Origin: Desarmillaria ectypa
Taxonomy: Eukaryota; Basidiomycota; Agaricomycetes; Agaricales; Physalacriaceae
Reading direction: 5' to 3'
Assembly: GCA_030407005.1 (NCBI GenBank)
Contig: JAUDYN010000005.1
Span: forward strand, 3,906,001-3,970,000
Length of the DNA stretch: 64,000 nucleotides
Under the pieces are notes generated by a model. The model was not told the DNA's origin, searched no databases, and saw only the letters and a program-made list of their open reading frames with translations. The translations under genes and the position numbers were made by a program. Of this stretch, positions 56,311 through 64,000 are shown one piece after another (positions within the stretch are counted from its first letter, which is position 1; each line of letters begins with the position of its first letter).

Positions 56311-58906
56311 TGTAGACAACGAACCCCAGTGAAAAGTCGGACGAGTCACACTGAGCCAAAGCAAGTCCGGGGAAATGGTCAGTAGGGCTTCATTCCGCTC
56401 ACTGTGGCTTCGGAATGTGAAACGTTTTCCCGCTCAAATCGAGCCATTTCGAGCTGGGCATGCCGGTGTTATAGGGTTCCATCAGGCTTCGTCGAGTTCG
56501 ATTTCATTGTTATTAAGTGTCATGCATAGGATAAGGTTGCTACTAATCTTCCCGCTCCGGTCACTGCTGACTCTGTCCTGCTCGGATACCTTAGTGAACG
56601 TGTTCCTGCTGCCGTTGAGTTAGATGTACTGCTCTATTACTTATTGGTATCATCTTACCCCTGCCAATAATCTCCCTTGCTAGGTCTGTCAGTGGTTGGC
56701 CATGTCCCTGTGTGTTTGCGAACGGTCTTGCATCTGAAGGTTTGTTTTTTGGACTCCCTTGATCTAGTAGGTTCTGGGAGTTTATCTGTGTCTGTCATCG
56801 TCGTCCTCTTCTCACCATTCCCTCTGCCCTGCTTCTTCTTCCTCGTACTCTGGAGTGCAGTTCGGCACTCTCGGTTTGCCTGTACGTGTGAAGCCCTCGG
56901 ACCTTTCCAAGAACTCTCTGAGCACTTCCTTTCCTTGTTCCCAAGATATTTAGGAGATACAACGATCTTCAGAATTCGCGGGGTACTTCAGTGACCGTGC
57001 TTTCTGATACCGTTGAGCTAGATGTACTGTAATAGAGGTTTCTATACTATTATTCATCGCCACCATGTCATCATTTCTTGCCCCTCCCCCTGCCATCGCT
57101 CGTGATCGGTTCGCAACACCAAGAGAGGTGTTTAGCGAGCAGAAATGTGCTTTTGTACGAGTGCAGCTGCCGGTACGAGGTAAAGCGCGACTATCCCTTT
57201 TTTGGTGACTCCAATGGTCAGGCTGCACGAGTGCTAATAGTAAGTCAATGCCGATACACTTTGAGCCTTTGATGTTTAATTTGGCTCGGTAATGAGACTG
57301 GAGGTAGGGTACAGTTTCCCGAACTATTTTGCTCTAATTCGCGGCAGAAAATGGGTCCTCGACATAATCTTTCCTACACAGCTGCTGAATAACAGATGTG
57401 AAATTGGTTGACCTTTTTGGTGCAACATTAATACCACATTGAACGGAACGTACCATGGTCACATACGAAATGATGTCTAGGTGACTGTAATTCGAATTTA
57501 TATTGAAGCACATATAAAGGTGCAGATGAGACGTGCTACCTCGGAGGTATCCAGATATCCTGGTGCTCAGACAAGATTTCTGAGGATATATTGACGATGA
57601 GGGTGTCGAAACGACGCGTATATATCCACATTGCGCGGCAGTTTCGATCTGTAGCATCGCATATACATGTCTCCCAGTCAACTTACCAGTAAAAAGCAAA
57701 CAACAGGAGGATACGACAGCAAGTATGAGGCCATATCCCGTGATGATAGAGGACCTGGACGTAGAGCGATGACGACGACAGCGCATACGCTGGAAGGCGA
57801 CGGCGATGGTGGTGGGAGAAGAGAAATATGCGTCAGTCAGACTGGAAGACGTTGGTTGGATCCAATCGACTTGACTTCATTACTGTCAGTGTAGTTTGCG
57901 CTCGCTTCAGTACCTTTCAGTTAACTACTATCTCGACCGGAAGTGTCAATCCAAATGTCCGAAGTGCCTTGTTTCCTCAATCTTGAGAATTTACCGCCAA
58001 GATTTGGTAGAATGACAGTTTGAATATCATGCCTACATCGTGCAAAGTTTCAAATTTTTCAAACGAGCGTGAGCTGCTGCGGAATAGTACCGGCGCGTAA
58101 GTGGTCAAATTTCGCAGGGAAGAGTCAAGTCTAATCGGTGCGCATTTGAAAAACTCCTGATTATCTTTTGGGAGTGAGAGACATCAGACGAATAGACAGA
58201 ATTATCAAGGGCACGAATAGGTATTCTAGAAAAAAATCTGAGGTAAAACAGGAAAGAATCGCGGCTGCTAGAAGTAAAAGGCATCGAAATTGACACTTCT
58301 AGTTAATCGATATGTAGTATTGGATTCAGAAAAACAATTACTCGGATATTGTTGGATGTACCTCGAATGGAAACAGCTATGAGTTCTTGTATGTGGCCGT
58401 TTAGACCACGCAGCCTGATTCGGCTCGGCAGAATTTTCATTGGGAATGAATACTTAATATCTGGAAAACTGGATTTATTGGCCACCTCTGCTGATACAGC
58501 TCAGGTAAACAAGCATAAAATAGTCTACCTCAGTAGATCATTGTAAGTAAAGTTACACGTATGAAAGGAAACGGTCAAGACGATAATATAGGAGACAGAA
58601 AGGACGGTAACTGAATGTCTACAGTGTTGTCGTTCTTTTTTGTTGGAGCCGGACGTATCCTTCACTTGTATTCCGCCCAAATCCTGCCAGCCAGACGTAT
58701 GCACGATGTATGCCAGGTATGAGCGATGCGTACCAATATACGACTGTTTTTCGCTCCCGTCAATACAGTAAGTGTGGACAAGGATAGCGTTAGACCGAGG
58801 TAGAAGTGAGAGAGCGATTGGGGCCAAACGGGGCCATCTTCAAAGAGACGTCGGACAAGATGAAGAAAAGACCGGCAAATGAGCAAGGGTCTTTCTGCAT
58901 ATCTAT
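56311..58906. other. Gene desert with a weak direct repeat
   Basis: No gene supported in 2.6 kb. Two related segments, 56586-56640 and 56983-57036, share a CCGTTGAGTTAGATGTACTG / CCGTTGAGCTAGATGTACTG block with similar flanks (see the repeat entry). Minus-strand frames at 57334-57786 and 58525-58886 have no recognisable motif. Confidence 0.45.
56586..57036. repeat. Direct repeat, two units about 395 nt apart
   Basis: Unit 1 (56586-56640) and unit 2 (56983-57036) share ACCTTAGTGAACGTG / ACTTCAGTGACCGTG followed by CCGTTGAG(T/C)TAGATGTACTG. The match is about 55 nt long with scattered substitutions. The sequence between them looks non-coding. Confidence 0.5.
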
Positions 58907-59431
58907 CTACTTCTGTCCAATGAACCGAACTGGGAAGACCGCCATTTCCTGCTTTTGTTTTCTTTTATCCTCAGTCATTTTACGCTGCGCCTTCCGCAGC
59001 ATCTCGTAGGGCTGATATACCTTTTCCCACATCTCTTCCCTAAAGTGGACTTCTTGCTGCAGCCTCTCCGCGCTATTCACGCGTAATGCTTCACGTAACG
59101 TCACACGTAACCTCTCCAACGACAGAGTCTCCCTCTTCCCTGCTGCGATAATCTCTTGGTGCACCCACTGTGCAATCCTTGTTCCCGAAAAAATCACCTC
59201 CTTTTTCATATGATCAACCATAAACGGGAGCCTCGTTCTTTCCGGCTCGCGACAGTAGTGCTCTAGGAACGCATCAAGCGAGTGCGTGGCAAACGTGCCC
59301 GTTTTCTGCACCAGACTTTGGAAAGGTTGGGCAGTATATTCGCATATGGTTTGGATATCATCTCGTGTTGGAAATGGGACGGTTTCGAGGACAAAGTTAT
59401 AGGGCTTAACGGTACTCCGAGTCTTGTCCAT
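58907..59431 (-). CDS. Unrecognised family member 3
   Basis: One open frame of 174 residues from ATG 59431 (complement). A TATA-like TTATATAAATTC lies about 120 nt upstream (complement of about 59550). Family marks are VPFPTRDDIQTICEYTAQPF, THSLDAFLEHYCREPERTRL, PFMVDHMKKEVIFSGTRI and a helical tail ending in LRKAQRKMTEDKRKQ. The hydrophobic peptide HFYLFILLLLFLYKF is coded just upstream in another frame (complement of about 59592-59548); I did not find a splice that joins it, so a signal peptide is not supported. The two other members are at 51.2 and 55.7 kb on the opposite strand. Function unknown. Confidence 0.55.
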   Translation of the reverse strand: MDKTRSTVKPYNFVLETVPFPTRDDIQTICEYTAQPFQSLVQKTGTFATHSLDAFLEHYCREPERTRLPFMVDHMKKEVIFSGTRIAQWVHQEIIAAGKRETLSLERLRVTLREALRVNSAERLQQEVHFREEMWEKVYQPYEMLRKAQRKMTEDKRKQKQEMAVFPVRFIGQK

Positions 59432-60089
59432 GGCGATAAATGGGTCGACGCATTTGCTTTCAGGGAGGAGGAAGAAGGGGTTGTAGGTCGTGAGAGTGTG
59501 GAAGACGGATATGGTTTCTTGATTGTAGGGGAGGTTGCCGTGGCTGGGAATTTATATAAGAACAGGAGGAGAAGGATAAAGAGGTAAAAATGTACTATAG
59601 AACGAGCCTTCGTGCCCATGCTTCTCCTAGTACTACTTTCCGAGGAATAGTTTTACTGAAAAGTCATCATTACACAACCACATCCCTGTTTGAACGAATC
59701 CTACCCTGATTTTTTGCGAGCACTACCAATCCAAAATCGATAATTAGCTGACAGCCAGTACTGGATACCACGGCTCTTACGGTGACTTTTTTGGAATGCT
59801 ACCGGTCTGCATATATCGTAGCGGAAGACACAGCTGAGCTCGTAGTGGTATGCCGACTCCGAAATTGCGGCATCTTGAAGAAAGAGAGAGCAAGGACATG
59901 ACAGAAGAGGATAGTTGCCTGGCCTGTCTGAGATGCCAGTTCGGCAGTTTTGCTTTGAGTACTGCAACAACGATCACAACGTCTAGATATGTCTGGTTTT
60001 TACTAGTTTTCGTCGTTGTTTCCTCGCTGTAATGGAGCCACAATTTCTACACAGCAGCTGGATATAACTTAACAGGAATATAAGATACG
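59432..60089. other. Intergenic, no gene seen
   Basis: This is the 5' flank of family member 3 up to the plus-strand tRNA-Ile. Short frames only. Confidence 0.5.
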
Positions 60090-60163
60090 GCCGACTAGCT
60101 CAGTTGGTTAGAGCGTCGTGCTAATAACGCGAAGGTCTTGGGTTCGATCCCCACGTTGGCCAT
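60090..60163 (+). tRNA. tRNA-Ile (anticodon AAU), second copy
   Basis: The sequence GGCCGACTAGCTCAGTTGGT onward, through anticodon loop CTAATAA and T arm TTGGGTTCGATCCCCA to GTTGGCCA, differs from the copy at 52683-52756 at one acceptor base (A6 in place of G6, improving the pair with T67). All arms fold and there is no intron. Confidence 0.94.
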
Positions 60164-60405
60164 GCTTCAGTGAAGTTGTTTCTTTTTTTTTGTTCCTTCG
60201 GATTCAGGGTACAGGTAACTGGAGTCTGGATGCATACACCCACATGGTTCAATGCTAAAAATACCATTCAACTCTGTTCATTCGGTTGTGTTTTTGGCAG
60301 CGGAATTCAGTGCTTGGAATTCGGATCTCGGACCGTTGATCCCGAGTTCCAGAAATCCAATCCATCACATAATCAAATGCTTCTTCTAGTACACCGTGAT
60401 GCACG

Positions 60406-63400
60406 ATGACGACGCAGCGCGACCACCTTTTTCCGGCGACATCGATAGGGCGAACTCAAGGCCGTCTGCTGAGCAGGACACCTTCGAATGAATCTCTCAC
60501 TGCACACCCTCTTCTGTCGCCAGCGGCCGACTCTCCACAGCGGTATGTACCGTACACGCCTAGGCAGCGACTACCTACTACAACGGCGACGACAACGGCG
60601 AATGTATTACCTTCGGCCTCCTCCTCAAGCACTCAACATCAGGGCGACGCGACGAGCAAGTTACAGTTGATGAACCTCAAGGCGGCAGCCCAGAATATCG
60701 GCCTAGATACCGGAACAGTTGGCTGGGCAATTCTCGAGAAGCTCGCCTCAGAAACGGAGAGCGCAGAGGAATGGATAGATGTTTGGAGCGCTGTTACCAA
60801 TGGCAAAGTACGTACCGTTACCGTATATACAAAACCTGAGCCTGAGTTGTACCGCCAGGCAACACTTTTATTACCATTGGAACCGGCGACCAACGAAAAG
60901 ATTACTGCTGACTTTGTGAAGGACCATATCGTCTTTTGCGATGGAACTTCACGCAAGGACGCACCTATCGTTACCTTGTCGGGTCTCCGAGGTGTACTGA
61001 ACAAGTACGCCTTGATTTCTCTTTCATATACTGTTCTAACGAACCTCAAGCACGACTCTTACCTTCCGATCTTCCCTTCACCCTTCTTCGAAGCTCTACC
61101 AAGGAATCTTGGCTCCTTCCACGCGATCCACAACACTCGGAAACCTACCTCCTTTACCTCCAGTGACAACTGCGTTTCCTTCTTTCCGAGTACAATCACA
61201 TACTACATCTTTACCTGTCCCACCTCGTGCGAAGCCTCCACTACCCCCTCGACCATCTCAGCAAGCTTCGCGTTTAGCAAATCCTTTTGCATCTCTCTTT
61301 GGTCATAAATCGACACCGTCAACGGGCAGCATTTCTAGCGTTGAAGACGCTTCCCCCCCGTCCCCTGCACCTATAATCATTCCTGCATTTACTATTTCGG
61401 AACCTGTTATCTTCAACAGTATATGTAAACAAACCCTTCTTGCATTGAAGAGTCGCATATCAGAGTCTCTGGCTGGTTCGCCACGCTGGCTGCTCAACCG
61501 CACACAAGTTTTCACTGAAAGCTTTCATCCATTCGCCAGGGCGAGAAAACCCGAGGCTAACGGGGAGGCCAGTGCCGGCGTGAAATACGTGATCCAGCCC
61601 ATCGACTATGATACAACTGAGGTGGTAGATATGTTTCAAGATTTTTACTATGGAATAGAGGAGGAACTTAGATTGCGAGCAAGGAAGGATGATGGAGAGA
61701 AGAGCGAGCTCGAAGATCCGTCTTCTGAGGATGACGAAATCAAGGTGCTTGATCGTGTCGAGAAGGCGATATGCGAGCTGTTTTATGATAGGTTGCTTTC
61801 GTTTCTTCTCAGAGACTGACAAGTGTACTAACTCTTATTGATAGACTTTTACATCCCATGCAGTCGGACGATCTCAGTCACGACGAAGCACTGTCGAGCC
61901 GTGTAGCTGCACTTAACATGCTCGACCTTGGTCTCCAGCATCTTGACATCATTATTGACGGAGATATTGCTGACCATGAAGAGCTAGAAAATTTAATTCA
62001 AGCTTGCGGAGACAGTAAGCCCTATCTTATGTAGTATCACCGGACGCCGACTCTATTTTTTTTTAGCGCTGACCCAACTAGAATCTATTCAATCACCAGC
62101 TGATAAGGCTGCGCTTCTTGTTGAGGCCCATAAGGTTATCGTCGGTGGGTTCTTTCTCTGGGCCCCCGTGTGAGGTCCTGACAACTTTGTTTATCAGAGG
62201 GTCTGACGAGATTGCCACCTATACGCCTGAGAGGCGAGAACGAAACGCTGCCAGAGGAAGTGATGCTGGAGCCAGCGCGAAAGTCGAGAAGTTTAAGTAG
62301 GGAGAAGGACCAAGGCGGATTACCGCAGCCTCGCATCGAGTCCCAAGCGATCGATCCCGCCCCTAACTCACAGTCGGTCCCTATAAGTGTCGACCCAGAA
62401 CAGAAGGTTAATGAAGTCGCCATATCTGACGCTTCGACGGTGGATGATGAGGGAGGTAAACCGGTTTCTCCCTCCTCTTCATCACCTCGACCTTCGACGG
62501 TGGCTTCAGATAAACGCAGCTCATCCCGAGAAGAAACGCCAATATCCCTTGACGTTCTCTTCCCCCTTCTCATTTTCTCTGTGGTCAAGTCTAACCCTCC
62601 TCATCTCGCATCACATGTATTGTATACCCAACGGTTTAGGAACAAATATGCAAACGGGGAAGAGAACTACTGCGTTATCAACCTCATGGCTGTTATCGAG
62701 TTCCTAGAGAATGTAGATTTGAAGAGCCTGGGCTTAGGCCAGGAGGGTGGACGAGTATTGAGGTGGGTTTTATGATTCTATACGAGCTGGTACTTGGTTA
62801 ACCTTTTTTTTGCGTTAGCACGGCAGATCTGACCCCGATACCTATCGTGACGTCCGCGTCCTCTCCATCTTCACGGGCTTCCTCGCAGGAGCGAGGCGCC
62901 GCCAAGGACGGATTACGCGGTCGCGTGGAGCAGCAAGTCGACGCGATTGCCGGATCTGCAAACAAGGTCCTCACTGGTGTTGTCGATACCTCATTCGGGA
63001 TGCTTAAATCTCTGCTACCGAACAATGCGAACGCGCCTACGTTGGATACCGTGCAGGGATCTGCTCCGTGGAACGCCGTGAGGCCTGGATTTGGACTGTT
63101 GAGGAGGGAGAGTGGGTTTTCGATCAGGAGTATGTTACCTGGGTCGACGCCGAAATTGGGAGGTGAGGAGGAGCTGGTCACAGTGTCGAGGCCGGGGTCG
63201 GTGAGGAGCAGGAGGAACAGGTCTGGTTCGGTTAAGAGCAGGGTACTTGCGTCCAGTGATGATGAGAGTGAAGAGGTGGAAGAGGAGGAGAGCGAAGAGA
63301 ATGAAAATGAAGATGATGACGACGACGACGACGACGACGAAGCAGACTATAGTCCTCCTGGGGACACGAGGAGTATCAAGAGCTTCGAGAGTATGATGAG

Positions 63401-63768
63401 CTCGAAGAAGAAGAGACGGAGGAAGGCACCACGGCCGAGTTTGAGTGACCGGTTGGCTAGTGTCTCTGCTCTTACCGCGAAGAAGGTGCGCGGTTTCATA
63501 TTTCCTTCACTATAGTGAGCTCACAGTGGGCTTGTAGAGTTCTTCCCCACCTTCGAGGAGGCCGTCTATTCTGTCTACGACTGATCGGTGTGATAGTCCC
63601 GTCGCGGAGTCAGCGGCACAGGGACGATTGTCTCTGGCGCCGCCGAATAAACGATTCTTAGATTGTGAGGTGGACGATTTGAAGATGTCGGAGGTAGCGG
63701 AGCTGTTGAAAGAGTATAGACGTGTTGTAGAGGGTGTTAGGGCGATTGGTGGGTTCGAGCCTGAATAA
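60406..63768 (+). CDS. VPS9-domain protein, probable Rab5-type GEF
   Basis: About seven exons join from ATG 60406 to TAA 63766-63768, roughly 1,000 residues. A short conserved N-terminal part (IGLDTGTVGWAILEKLASET) is followed by a Pro-rich linker (RAKPPLPPRPSQQASRLANP) and a helical bundle (ICKQTLLALKSRISESLAG; AALNMLDLGLQHLDIIIDGD). The VPS9 domain (PF02204) is at about residues 645-720: LDVLFPLLIFSVVKSNPPHL, SHVLYTQRFRNKYANGEENY and INLMAVIEFLENVD. The C-terminus is acidic, with a poly-Asp tract coded at 63311-63341, a basic KKKRRRKAPRPS patch, and DDLKMSEVAELLKEYRRVVE at the end. VPS9 proteins load GTP on Rab5-type GTPases at early endosomes. The long disordered tail is larger than in yeast Vps9. 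It lacks a visible CUE domain. The gene looks intact. Confidence 0.88.
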
Positions 63769-64000
63769 TTTTTGTGTGGATGTATATATATTTGGCAATG
63801 ATGCACATAAATACAGCAAAACTCGGGCGTCAGGCCGTTGAAGGGAACGTGTTTGTTCTACCGAAACATTCATTAGAAGGTTGATATGTTATATATCATG
63901 CTAACGTCTATCATCCATTCCTCTTCGTCATTACATAACGCCGACCGTGGATGAAAGTTATCGTCTAAATGCCCTGTCGGGCTGGGCCGAAGTCATACCT
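63769..64000. other. Right edge, no gene seen
   Basis: This is the 3' flank of the VPS9 gene to the end of the window. Confidence 0.5.

Noticed and set aside
59263..59619. Signal peptide for unrecognised family member 3
   Set aside because: The hydrophobic peptide is in a different frame from the conserved body. I found no intron joining them, and a TATA-like box lies inside that stretch.
51178..60163. Inverted duplication of a family member plus tRNA-Ile
   Set aside because: Orientations fit, but the order does not: a true inversion would place the second tRNA before the second family member. Two independent events are as likely.
60936..61308. Unspliced extension of the first VPS9 exon
   Set aside because: Reading through gives a Ser/Thr-rich tail that ends at a stop, whereas a 46-nt intron (about 61005-61050) joins the frame to the conserved remainder of the protein.
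1..64000. CRISPR arrays, bacterial operons, insertion sequences, intact LTR retrotransposons
   Set aside because: No regular spacer array, no closely packed same-strand intronless genes, and no reverse transcriptase, integrase or transposase motif was seen on either strand.

Overview
The window is nuclear DNA of a filamentous basidiomycete, most likely an agaricomycete. Genes are split by many short introns (about 43-70 nt, GT...AG, with 10-20 nt microexons). The gene content is also typical: Clp1-like (clampless) proteins, F-box/LRR proteins, a GMC alcohol oxidase, a GT69 glycosyltransferase and monocarboxylate-type MFS transporters. tRNA genes carry canonical eukaryotic introns, and there are no operons. 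Species cannot be named from the sequence alone.

Left half (about 0-32.5 kb), accessory and duplication-rich. It contains a decayed MFS transporter facing an intact Clp1-like gene (2.8-6.1 kb); a repeat-bearing gene desert (6.1-8.8); a broken aryl-alcohol-oxidase-type GMC gene (8.8-11.0); an alginate-lyase-fold secreted protein (11.75-13.47); an F-box protein (13.95-15.27); an NT-C2 domain protein (15.78-17.26); a broken F-box gene (18.9-20.2); an intact short-chain dehydrogenase (20.6-21.7); a second Clp1-like gene facing an intact MFS transporter (22.7-26.0); a broken inverted copy of the dehydrogenase (28.6-29.7); and a broken inverted copy of a large P-loop NTPase (29.9-32.2).

Right half (about 32.7-64 kb), mostly conserved housekeeping genes. 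It contains a low-complexity protein (32.8-34.6), ribosome-biogenesis factor NOP53 (35.1-36.8), a divergent GT69 glycosyltransferase / SGNH hydrolase pair (37.2-41.0), a DUF676-like alpha/beta hydrolase (43.0-44.5), COP9 signalosome subunit 1 flanked by two tRNA-Ala genes (44.9-47.1), the full-length P-loop NTPase (47.7-50.9), an old yellow enzyme (53.2-54.6), three members of an unrecognised small protein family (51.2-51.9, 55.7-56.3, 58.9-59.4) with two tRNA-Ile genes, and a VPS9-domain Rab GEF (60.4-63.8).

The main theme is inverted duplication followed by decay of one copy. Three blocks occur twice in opposite orientation inside 50 kb: MFS+Clp1-like (3 vs 24 kb), F-box fragment+dehydrogenase (21 vs 29 kb) and the P-loop NTPase (31 vs 49 kb). 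In each, one copy of at least one gene is intact and the other carries frameshifts, stops or an internal deletion. The best candidates for new biology are the P-loop NTPase family and the unrecognised three-member family. All gene models are manual splices and have not been checked against RNA or databases.
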